From Kouleothrix aurantiaca (GTDB lineage Bacteria; Chloroflexota; Chloroflexia; Chloroflexales; Roseiflexaceae): a DNA stretch of 5,313 nucleotides. The notes below the pieces were generated by a model. That model was not told the origin of the DNA. It saw nothing but the letters and a program-made list of their open reading frames with translations, and did no database searches. Positions within the stretch are counted from its first letter, which is position 1; every line of letters starts with the position of its first letter. Shown in pieces: positions 1 through 5,313 of this stretch. The translations under genes were made by a program, and so were the position numbers. Where the stretch lies: contig LJCR01000203.1 of NCBI GenBank assembly GCA_001399705.1, positions 1 through 5,313 of the forward strand, read 5' to 3'.

Positions 1-38
1 GGACATGGAAAGCACTATGCCGCCCGAAGAGACAACTG

Positions 39-1413
39 ATGTCACGGATCATGCAGCATTACGGATCGCTGGCAACCGGGACGTGTGTGCTGCTCATCGT
101 CATGGCCTGTGCGATTTCCATCGCGCTGCGTCCCACAAAGGCGGCCTCGCCACGCATGCATACCATCGCGCCGGTGTCGCCAACGGCAGCGTCCGCAGCA
201 TCACCCATCCCCACAGCACAACCTGACAGCGCGGGAACTGATGGACGTGTAGCGACGGTAATGCCTCGTAACATACCCACAGACGATGCGGATGTACGCG
301 CCGCGCCCCAGACGCCCCAGCGCACGGCAACAACAGTCGCTACTGCGCCACCGCTCGATCCTACGCTCACGACGGAACTGCAGCATCTTCTGGATCAGGC
401 GGTTGCCGATGGCTTTGTTCCTGGTGCCGTTCTCTCGGTCAGTGTTCCGGGGCACACGTCGTGGACGGGCGCAAGTGGCCTCGCCGACCGCGAACAGGGT
501 CTGGCAATGGAGCCAGACACCCCCGTGCGGATCGCGAGCGTCAGCAAGATGTTTACAGCAGTCGTTGTATTGCAGCTCATTGAAGAAGGAACCATCGAGC
601 TGGATGCGCCAATCGCAACCTGGCTAGCAGATAGTGTTCCCAATGCCGACTCGATTACCGTCCGGCAGCTCCTTCAGCACACCAGCGGCCTCTATGATTA
701 TCTGGAGGACCGTAACTTTGTCGCCCAGACCCAACGCGAGCCGAACCGCGAATGGCAGCCCGAGGAACTCGTCGCCTATGCGACACGGTTTCCGCCAAAC
801 CCAGCGGGTCGCTGGGATTACTCGAGCACCAACTACGTCATTCTTGGTATGCTTGTTGAGCAGGTGACAGGCCAGCCGCTCGCACAGCAGATGCGGCAGC
901 GCATATTCGAGCCGCTTGGAATGCGCCAGACATTTTTTCTACCACAAGAGACGGTACAGGGTACACTGGCGCACGGCTACACAAAAGGAACAGACATCAC
1001 AAACGCATCGATGTCATTCGCGTTTGCGACAGCCAATATTGCGACGACTGCCGAGGAACTCCAGCGCTTTGGACGCGCTGTTTACGGAAGATCTGCTCCG
1101 AGCCGAAACGCGCGATCTGATGTTGCAATTTGTGAGTGGGAGAGCGCAATATGATATGCCTGACCTTGAATACGGCTTAGGTGTCATGCGTAACCAGTTG
1201 CCAATCAGAGACGATGCGGAGGGGCAGCAGCGCGGGAGTGAGGCAGGACTGGTCTTAGGGCACATCGGCGGCTATGGCGGCTTTCGCGCCGCATTGTGGT
1301 ATGCACCGGAGAGCAATATAGTGATCGCGCTGAGCTTGAATCAAGCCCAGGTCGATCCGAATGATCTCGCGACAAGTGTACTTGATGCCATGCTCGCACG
1401 GATAGGGAGCTAA
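39..1413 (+). pseudogene. Frameshifted serine hydrolase of the beta-lactamase / DD-peptidase (class C-like) family
   Basis: Two reading frames together make one protein of about 458 residues: 39-1079, then about 1078-1413. Residues 11-30 form a hydrophobic signal peptide or anchor. Residues 31-106 are a low-complexity Ala/Pro/Thr linker, so the catalytic domain is expected outside the membrane. The domain starts near residue 110. It shows SxxK as Ser167-Val-Ser-Lys170, a Tyr261-Ser-Ser motif in the usual YxN place followed by TNY, and His-Ile-Gly at 1261-1269 for the third active-site box. Members of this family cleave or transfer D-Ala peptides, beta-lactams or esters; the substrate here cannot be told. 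The frame breaks at GGA CGC GCT G|TTT. Restoring two bases gives Gly-Arg-Ala-Leu-Phe-Thr, which suits the family, so a 2-base deletion is likelier than a 1-base insertion. The broken frame stops at 1154, before the HxG box, so that product should be inactive. The start at 39 has only a weak purine stretch (27-32); ATG 51 is an alternative. Confidence 0.85.
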
Positions 1414-1730
1414 ATGTTAACACGCCGTTTGCAGCAAGGCAGATATCTACGCGAATGTGATCCCGCTGTGTTGGGCTCACCAGAGCGGCATTGCGAGCAG
1501 GTGTCGTAAAACGTACATCAGTGTAGCAAATAGGGCATTTCACGAACGCGCAGATGCTGGAGCACGCTTTCATAGTGGCATCACGTTGCAGAACCTTGGG
1601 GAGGCACTATACCCGGCCATGCATCGAGACCAGTCTGCGGAGGATGGATGCGTCACGCGATCGCGTTTACGCGCACAATGGGTTGCTCGCGTGTGTCCTG
1701 ATCATAACCCTCTTCGTTTATTTCCAGCGC
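1414..1730. other. 317-base intergenic stretch with a palindrome and possible gene remnant
   Basis: I see no convincing complete gene here. It lies between the end of the hydrolase and the stop codon of the minus-strand gene, so the two flanking genes converge, yet no clear hairpin-plus-T-run terminator is visible for either. It contains a 12-bp perfect palindrome at 1655-1666. It also contains a short plus-strand reading frame from ATG 1644 that looks like an N-terminal membrane anchor but runs into the antisense of the next gene. A weak promoter-like pair, TTGCAG then TATACC with a 16-base gap, lies just before that frame at about 1584-1611. Confidence 0.5.
1655..1666. repeat. 12-bp perfect palindrome ACGCGATCGCGT
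   Basis: The sequence equals its own reverse complement over 12 bases and has the octamer GCGATCGC at its core. That octamer is abundant in some genomes (HIP1 in cyanobacteria) and contains a GATC methylation-type site. One copy in a window does not show whether it is a genomic repeat, a protein-binding site or chance. Confidence 0.5.
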
Positions 1731-2156
1731 TTACTGCTTGCTGCTGGCGGATGCTGCCTGTGTCGCAGCTATCCGCTCATCCAGCTCCTGGGGCGAAAAC
1801 ACCCAGAGCTGGCCGTCGGAGGCGCGGAACACCTGGTACTCCGGGTAGCCCGGCACGCGGCCGACGTTGACCAAGTCGCCATTGTCCTCAGGGTGGGTTA
1901 CGCTCCAGCCAGGGTTCGGGTAGGGCTGGCCAGTCAGCGGGTCGATCCGCTGCGGCTGGATCTCGCCGCGGCGCAGCCGATCGATGACCGCCACGCGCAG
2001 CTTTTCGTCGAGCCCACGCTGTTTCACCCGGCCGGCGGCGACGAGTGCGTCACGGCGTTCATCAGGGGTGAGGAGGTTGATATACACCAGCTCGGGTTCA
2101 ATAGGAGCTGCGATACGAACTGAGGTGGTCGCGCCGGCTTGTGTTGACCGTGCCAT
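1731..2156 (-). CDS. Hypothetical protein, 141 residues, probably cytosolic
   Basis: I do not recognise a family. The protein is soluble-looking, with no signal peptide or membrane segment. Residues 1-20 are Ala/Thr-rich and likely flexible. Residues 29-64 are rich in charged helix formers (DERRDALVAAGRVKQRGLDEKLRVAVIDRLRR is the core, shown in part: DERRDALVAAGR). Residues 65-103 are Pro/Gly-rich, and 104-120 (YPEYQVFRASDGQLWVFSP) look like a beta-hairpin. The tail is Ala/Ser-rich. The start at 2156 is chosen because AAGGGG (plus-strand 2165-2170) sits 8 bases upstream. The frame stays open to ATG 2279, but those extra 41 residues are Cys/His-rich, come from AT-rich DNA and would swallow the promoter. 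The plus-strand frame opposite (1554-2123) looks like a shadow, since the minus-strand protein has the more natural composition. It points away from the defence-like genes, so it is probably a separate unit. Confidence 0.75.
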   Translation of the reverse strand: MARSTQAGATTSVRIAAPIEPELVYINLLTPDERRDALVAAGRVKQRGLDEKLRVAVIDRLRRGEIQPQRIDPLTGQPYPNPGWSVTHPEDNGDLVNVGRVPGYPEYQVFRASDGQLWVFSPQELDERIAATQAASASSKQ

Positions 2157-2168
2157 GGATAGTGCCCC

Positions 2169-2196
2169 TTGTCGCTCGGGTAGTCTTAGGCGACAA
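2169..2196 (-). promoter_or_regulatory. Leader inverted repeat touching the ribosome binding site of the 141-residue gene
   Basis: TTGTCGC (2169-2175) and GCGACAA (2190-2196) can pair across a 14-base loop in the 5' leader of the minus-strand transcript. The arm nearest the gene shares its last two bases with the AAGGGG ribosome binding site. A seven-pair stem with a long loop is only moderately stable, so an effect on translation is speculative. Confidence 0.3.
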
Positions 2197-2224
2197 TCAT
2201 ACGACAAATGGATAACACATGCAA
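2196..2224 (-). promoter_or_regulatory. Sigma70-like promoter for the minus-strand 141-residue gene
   Basis: Read on the minus strand, TTGCAT (plus 2219-2224) is followed after exactly 17 bases by TATGAT (plus 2196-2201), which matches the -10 consensus in five of six places. Transcription would begin near 2189, giving a leader of about 33 bases before ATG 2156. The -35 box is poor (three of six), which would fit a regulated promoter. The spacing and the match to a gene with a good ribosome binding site support it. Confidence 0.5.
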
Positions 2225-2239
2225 TATGGCCCATTTGTC
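2203..2239. repeat. 9-bp perfect inverted repeat flanking the -35 box (possible operator)
   Basis: GACAAATGG (2203-2211) and CCATTTGTC (2231-2239) are exact reverse complements with 19 bases between. One arm lies inside the -35/-10 spacer of the minus-strand promoter and the other just upstream of its -35 box. Dimeric repressors often bind such sites. It could also form a hairpin, but it lies upstream of the predicted transcription start for the minus-strand gene. Confidence 0.4.
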
Positions 2240-2358
2240 TCTTGCGTATACAATGGCTACAATGCTGCTTCATTTCCATAATATACCGAAGTTGACGTAA
2301 TAATATACGACTGGCAATATTAGCATTATGCAGACGGTATCAACATCATACGCAAGAG
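2239..2358. repeat. 11-bp inverted repeat pair, arms 98 bp apart
   Basis: CTCTTGCGTAT (2239-2249) and ATACGCAAGAG (2348-2358) are perfect reverse complements. The left arm directly abuts the 9-bp repeat ending at 2239. The distance would suit two separated binding sites for one regulator, or the ends of a very small mobile remnant, though no flanking target duplication is evident. Confidence 0.35.
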
Positions 2359-2461
2359 TGTAAATGCGCGGAGCTTGCCATCATTCCGTATAAAGCATTC
2401 CTTTGTTGCATGCATCTACAACGCCACTCATTACTCGAAGTCGTGTAAAAATGCGCTCAAA

Positions 2462-2497
2462 AATAGCCAATGAGAAGGTGTGTTCTCAACGGCTATT
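2462..2497. repeat. Long interrupted inverted repeat (7 + 6 bp stem, 6-base loop) overlapping a -35 box
   Basis: AATAGCC (2462-2468) pairs with GGCTATT (2491-2497), and TGAGAA (2471-2476) pairs with TTCTCA (2483-2488), with a 2x2 mismatch between the two stems and loop GGTGTG. The right arm runs into the TTGCAA -35 box of the plus-strand promoter, which suggests an operator. On the minus strand the stem is followed by a run of five T (plus 2459-2463), so it could instead act as a terminator in that direction, although no minus-strand gene lies upstream of it in the window. Confidence 0.5.
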
Positions 2498-2524
2498 GCA
2501 AAAACAGCAAGCTTGTGCTAGGAT
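2496..2524 (+). promoter_or_regulatory. Extended -10 promoter driving the membrane-protein gene and perhaps the genes after it
   Basis: TTGCAA (2496-2501), a 17-base spacer, then TAGGAT (2519-2524), with TG at 2516-2517 giving the extended -10 form TGCTAGGAT. Each box matches consensus in four of six places. The start would be near 2531, leaving a leader of about 60 bases before ATG 2593. The first leader bases can form a small hairpin, AGGCG-GGAT-CGCCT (2528-2541). Confidence 0.5.
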
Positions 2525-2592
2525 AAGAGGCGGGATCGCCTGAGGATCTTCAACCGTATCGTTGCTTCGATAACCCTTACGGAGAAGACAAG

Positions 2593-3033
2593 ATGAACAA
2601 GCGTTTCCAGGAAGCAGTCTGGCTGAGTGTACGCTGTGTCCCGCTGCTCGCCCTGCTTGGAGTAGTGCAGTGGATGATCATGAAGTGGTACGCCCAAATG
2701 CCCGACCTGCTGATGCAGGCCATGCAGAGTGCTGGAACCGTCCTCCCTTGGCCGACCGTGACGATCGACGCCCGGCAACTTCTCGCCGTCATCCCTCAGG
2801 ATTCCGGGTATGAAGCCATGTTGGCACTGTACTGGATCGCGCGCGCTGCATCTCCCGCGCTACTTCCGCGCGCCTTCGTCACCTTGATGCTGCTACTCCT
2901 GACACTCCCCTGGATGCACACGGGATTACCGCTGTTGTTCCCCGGCGCGCTCATCACCGTCGAGTTGTTCACGCTCTACCTAAGCCGGTGGCCGGCCAGG
3001 CGTCCTGACGCGAGGGCGATGGCGCGGGCGTAG
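2593..3033 (+). CDS. Small integral membrane protein of unknown function, 146 residues
   Basis: I do not recognise a family. Three hydrophobic stretches are visible: residues 11-30 (preceded by a positive N-terminus, MNKR), about 90-108 (a leucine run at 100-103), and 112-131. The region between the first and second, about 33-88, contains amphipathic helix-like segments and PWPTV (52-56), and may lie on one face of the membrane. The C-terminus (131-146) is Arg/Ala-rich and probably cytoplasmic. The start at 2593 is well supported: GGAGAAG (2581-2587) lies 5 bases upstream. A good extended -10 promoter lies before it, and the next gene starts 55 bases after its stop, so the two may be co-transcribed. 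The antisense frames through this region lack ribosome binding sites and look like shadows. Confidence 0.75.
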   Translation: MNKRFQEAVWLSVRCVPLLALLGVVQWMIMKWYAQMPDLLMQAMQSAGTVLPWPTVTIDARQLLAVIPQDSGYEAMLALYWIARAASPALLPRAFVTLMLLLLTLPWMHTGLPLLFPGALITVELFTLYLSRWPARRPDARAMARA

Positions 3034-3088
3034 GCTCCTGACAGGATCAAGACCAGTCTCTAAATCGCCAAAGGTTGAGAGGCATGTG

Positions 3089-3310
3089 ATGAACAGACGC
3101 GATCTGCTTGAGGCGCTGGCCGAAGCCGAGGCTGAATTCGCCAGGCGCGAGGTGTGGGGATTCGGGCCAGACGGGTTCGGCCCATACTCTCCCGAGGTGC
3201 TCACGCGCTCGACCGCCCTCGACACACCTGAGCGGCCAGCCAAGCCGCGCTGGACCGGCCGCCCGCGCCGGAACAGCAAGCAAGTTCGTCGGGAGCGCGG
3301 CGAGATATAG
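3089..3310 (+). CDS. Small charged hypothetical protein, 73 residues
   Basis: No family is recognised. Residues 1-22 form a strongly charged helix with Ala/Glu repeats (LLEALAEAEAEFARREV), followed by a short repeat GFGPDGFGP at 24-32. A basic, Pro-rich tail follows at 47-73, with several Arg pairs; it could bind nucleic acid or be disordered. ATG 3089 is preferred because GAGAGG (3077-3082) is 6 bases upstream. A GTG at 3086 in the same frame is only 3 bases away from that site. ATG 3084 is out of frame and meets TGA at once. It lies 55 bases after the membrane-protein gene and 83 bases before the KAP NTPase, all on the same strand. Small size and the lack of a known family keep confidence moderate. 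Confidence 0.55.
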   Translation: MNRRDLLEALAEAEAEFARREVWGFGPDGFGPYSPEVLTRSTALDTPERPAKPRWTGRPRRNSKQVRRERGEI

Positions 3311-3359
3311 GTCCCCCAGCTGGCACCCGGTGAATCGGCCGACGATTGCACACCTGTGG

Positions 3360-3368
3360 TGATATATA
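3360..3368 (+). promoter_or_regulatory. Possible extended -10 promoter for the KAP NTPase gene
   Basis: TG at 3360-3361, one base, then TATATA (3363-3368) resembles an extended -10 element. It stands out as an AT-rich patch in GC-rich DNA. No -35 box is found at the normal distance: TTGCAC at 3346 is only 11 bases upstream. Transcription would start near 3375, giving a leader of about 19 bases. It would allow the NTPase gene to be expressed apart from the two small genes before it. Confidence 0.3.
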
Positions 3369-3393
3369 GAACAAGAGGGAGGGATAGCGAGCG

Positions 3394-5295
3394 ATGTGGT
3401 CCGACAACGAAACCGACACCGATCTCCTCGGCGTCGATCGCCTCGTGGACACCCTGGTCTTTCTGGCGCAGGAGCCGCAGCTCCGGCCGCTGACCGTGGG
3501 CGTCTTTGCCGACTGGGGTAGCGGCAAGTCCAGCCTGATGCGGATGGCCGAGACGCGCCTCTCCGCCGAGCCGGACCGGTTCCTCTGCCTGACCTTCAGC
3601 CCATGGCAGCACGAAGACTACGATGATGTGAAGGCCGCGCTGATGGCAGCGGTCATGAACACGCTCCAGCAGGCGGTCGTCGACGAGCGCGGCCGTCTCG
3701 GCCAGATGGCTCACGAGACCCGCGAGCGCGTGCTCGGCGGCATCAAGCGGCTCGTGCGCCGCATCAACTGGTTTCGGCTACTTGGTGCCGGGGCTAAGGG
3801 AGCCGGCGCGCTGGCGCTGCTCGCTCACAACAACCCGGCCGGTCTGGCGCTGGCGATGCCGGCGCTGGCCGACGTGCCCGAGATCGTCAAAGGCACCGAG
3901 GAGGTGGCCGACGAGGTGCTCAAAGAGGACCAGAAGGAGGCAGCTGCCGAGCCGATCGAGCAGCGGATCAGCGACTTCCGGCACGATTTCAAGACCATCC
4001 TCAAGGAGCTCGAACTTGAGGCGCTGGTTGTGTTTATCGACGATCTCGACCGTTGCCTGCCCAACGCCATCCTGGACACGCTTGAGGCGATCCGTCTGTT
4101 TCTGGCGGTCGAGAAGACAGTCTTTGTGATCGGCGCCGACATGCGCATCATCCGCCACGCGATCGCGACGCGCTACCCGGAGCTGCCCGGGCAGCAGCTG
4201 GAGATCGGCCGCGACTACCTGGAGAAGATCGTCCAGATCCCGCTTGTCATTCCACCACTGAACGCCGCCGAGGCGGAGGGGTATTTGAACCTGCTCGGCT
4301 GCCAGCGCTATCTCGACGGCGAGCGCTTCAACACGCTGGTTGCCTGCGCGGCCGAGAACCGGCGGACGCCGGGCCTGGACGTCGCGCTGAACGAGGGGAT
4401 CGCCCGCGAACAGCTGGAGGGCGAGCTCTCCGAAGAGCTGATGGCGTTCTTCGCGCTGACGGCGCGGGTGGCGCCGATCCTGTGCGCGAACCTCCAGGGC
4501 AACCCGCGCCAGCTCAAGCGGTTTCTCAACACCCTCATCCTCCGGCAGCGCCTGGCACAGATCCGCAACGTCAACCTCGACATGGCTGTGATGGCCAAGC
4601 TGATGGTGCTCGAGTACTTTCACGAGACCGCGTTTCGCGAGCTGTTCGGCTGGCAGCGTGGGGGCGGTGGGTTCGCCGCCGAGCTTGGCCCGCTCGAAGA
4701 GCGGGCGCGCCGGCCGATCGAGGGCCACGCCGAGGGCTGGCTCGCCGACCCCGGGCTAGTCACCTGGCTCGCGCTGGAGCCCCCATTGGCCGGCACTAAT
4801 CTGGAGCCCTACTATTCCGCCGCGCGCGACCGGGTGCAGCTCGCGCACGACACCCCACGCCGGCTCACCCCCCAGCTGCAGGAGATCCTCGGCAACCTGC
4901 GGTCGGAGAGCGCGGCGATCCGGCGGCAGGCGCTTACGACCGCGGCCGAGCTTCCCGACGAGGGCTTCCGCGCGCTCTACGACGTACTGCTCGACCAGTT
5001 CCAGCGCGACCCGCGTGCGATCGGGGAGCAGATCGGGACGCTGATCCTCACGCTGGCCCAGCGGCGGCCGGCCTTCACCCCAGCGCTCGTGCGTGCCCTG
5101 CAGCGCACGCCGCCGCAGCGCATCCAGTCAGCGTTTGCGGTGAGCCTGGCCACCACCTTCCCGCGTGACGCCATCCCCGAGGAGGTGCGTGGACTGCTCC
5201 GTGAGTGGGTGAAGCTCGAGAACGCGCCGGGCCTGGCGCGGGCAGCACAGCAGGCGCTCGACGGGCTGGCCCGGCCGCGCGCCCCGCGCCGCTGA
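3394..5295 (+). CDS. KAP-family P-loop NTPase, candidate QatA of an anti-phage Qat system
   Basis: This 633-residue protein is a clear KAP NTPase (STAND-class ATPase). The Walker A loop is ADWGSGKSS at 39-47 (Lys45, Ser46); its usual first Gly is Ala39. FSPWQHED (68-75) is the conserved strand-Trp region. A Gly/Ala/Leu-rich insert at about 130-161 sits between Walker A and B, where many KAP proteins carry membrane segments; here it is short and weakly hydrophobic. Walker B is LVVFIDDLDRC (211-221). VFVIGAD (243-249) is the sensor-1 strand, and GNPRQLKRFLN (369-379) is the C-terminal Arg-containing motif. Residues 490-625 are all helix and HEAT-like. The start is supported by GAGGGAGGG (3375-3383), 10 bases upstream. 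The stop overlaps the next start as TGATG, so the two are translationally coupled. KAP ATPases occur in phage exclusion (PifA) and as QatA. The QatA call rests on the next gene's first residues. The KAP assignment itself is near certain. Confidence 0.93.
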   Translation: MWSDNETDTDLLGVDRLVDTLVFLAQEPQLRPLTVGVFADWGSGKSSLMRMAETRLSAEPDRFLCLTFSPWQHEDYDDVKAALMAAVMNTLQQAVVDERGRLGQMAHETRERVLGGIKRLVRRINWFRLLGAGAKGAGALALLAHNNPAGLALAMPALADVPEIVKGTEEVADEVLKEDQKEAAAEPIEQRISDFRHDFKTILKELELEALVVFIDDLDRCLPNAILDTLEAIRLFLAVEKTVFVIGADMRIIRHAIATRYPELPGQQLEIGRDYLEKIVQIPLVIPPLNAAEAEGYLNLLGCQRYLDGERFNTLVACAAENRRTPGLDVALNEGIAREQLEGELSEELMAFFALTARVAPILCANLQGNPRQLKRFLNTLILRQRLAQIRNVNLDMAVMAKLMVLEYFHETAFRELFGWQRGGGGFAAELGPLEERARRPIEGHAEGWLADPGLVTWLALEPPLAGTNLEPYYSAARDRVQLAHDTPRRLTPQLQEILGNLRSESAAIRRQALTTAAELPDEGFRALYDVLLDQFQRDPRAIGEQIGTLILTLAQRRPAFTPALVRALQRTPPQRIQSAFAVSLATTFPRDAIPEEVRGLLREWVKLENAPGLARAAQQALDGLARPRAPRR

Positions 5296-5313
5296 TGGGA
5301 ACATCCAGCGACT
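5295..5313 (+). CDS. Start of a partial CDS, candidate QatB, cut by the window edge
   Basis: ATG at 5295-5297 shares its A with the TGA stop of the KAP gene. The visible residues are Met-Gly-Thr-Ser-Ser-Asp. From memory, QatB-type proteins encoded just after QatA KAP ATPases typically begin Met-Gly-Thr-Ser and continue into a Gly/Pro-rich segment. QatB has no firmly established biochemical role that I can state. Six residues cannot prove the family, but their position directly after a KAP ATPase makes a chance match less likely. Confidence 0.55.

Larger units (their letters stand above)
2157..2592. other. 436-base AT-rich divergent control region
   Basis: This stretch separates the minus-strand 141-residue gene from the plus-strand membrane-protein gene and holds no credible gene of its own. 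It is visibly richer in A and T than the genes around it. It contains a promoter for each direction, at least four inverted repeats (2169-2196, 2203-2239, 2239-2358, 2462-2497) and a 9-base tandem repeat at 2249-2266 (TACAATGGC, TACAATGCT). A further promoter-like pair on the plus strand is TTGACG (2292-2297), 18 bases, AATATT (2316-2321). The density of inverted repeats suggests regulator binding sites, but no regulator gene is visible in the window. Confidence 0.6.

Noticed and set aside
1..39. Possible tail of an upstream gene ending in TGA at 37-39, overlapping the ATG at 39
   Set aside because: Only 12 codons are visible, and an open stretch that short is likely by chance; the TGATG overlap is suggestive but not enough.
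1070..1090. Programmed ribosomal frameshift in the hydrolase
   Set aside because: There is no slippery heptamer or stimulating structure at the junction, and the family does not use frameshifting.
1554..2123. 189-residue plus-strand frame opposite the 141-residue gene
   Set aside because: From 1731 on it is the complement of a better-supported gene. Only the part 1644-1730 looks possibly real and is reported separately as a remnant.
2157..2279. N-terminal extension of the minus-strand gene to ATG 2279
   Set aside because: It would include the promoter and the ribosome binding site of the internal start, and its residues are of unlike composition.
2375..2394. TTGCCA and TATAAA as a plus-strand promoter
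   Set aside because: The boxes are only 8 bases apart, far too close for a sigma70 promoter.
2324..2420. Very short frames in the AT-rich region, such as a 29-residue minus-strand frame
   Set aside because: They have no ribosome binding site, recognisable motif or other support beyond an open frame.
2980..3714. 244-residue minus-strand frame across the small ORF and the start of the KAP gene
   Set aside because: It is antisense to the Walker A region of a clear KAP gene, has no ribosome binding site, and is a typical long shadow frame in GC-rich DNA.
3778..4728. 316-residue minus-strand frame inside the KAP gene
   Set aside because: It has no recognisable domain and a repetitive Leu/Arg/Gln/Asp composition, as expected for the antisense of a GC-rich gene.

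Overview
The window comes from a bacterial chromosome, most of it GC-rich, with a clearly AT-richer stretch between about 2160 and 2590. No rRNA, tRNA, CRISPR array or transposase is visible. GC-rich coding with KAP-type ATPase and serine-hydrolase genes would suit a Chloroflexota-like or other GC-rich environmental bacterium. That placement is a weak inference; no marker gene here fixes the taxon.

Left part (39-1413): a secreted or membrane-anchored serine beta-lactamase/DD-peptidase-like hydrolase reads well in two frames that meet near position 1079. It is a frameshifted, probably inactivated gene, or a gene carrying a sequencing error. A 317-base gap follows (1414-1730) with no convincing gene, but with a 12-bp perfect palindrome and what may be the cut-off start of a membrane-anchored protein.

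Middle (1731-2592): a 141-residue protein of unknown function lies on the minus strand, with a good ribosome binding site and a recognisable promoter. Upstream of it is a 436-base divergent, AT-rich control region. It contains several inverted repeats and a second, plus-strand extended -10 promoter (2496-2524) that overlaps one arm of a long hairpin.

Right part (2593-5313): three plus-strand genes follow in order. They encode a small three-helix membrane protein, a 73-residue charged protein, and a 633-residue KAP-family P-loop NTPase. The NTPase stop codon overlaps the start codon of a further gene cut by the window edge. Its visible residues, Met-Gly-Thr-Ser-Ser-Asp, match the N-terminus I remember for QatB proteins. 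A KAP ATPase followed by a translationally coupled QatB-like start is the layout of the anti-phage Qat system (QatA KAP ATPase, QatB, QueC-like QatC, TatD-like QatD). The best reading of the right part is therefore the first gene and a half of a Qat-like defence operon, perhaps with two small upstream accessory genes. The identification rests on six residues plus gene order, and the deciding genes lie outside the window.
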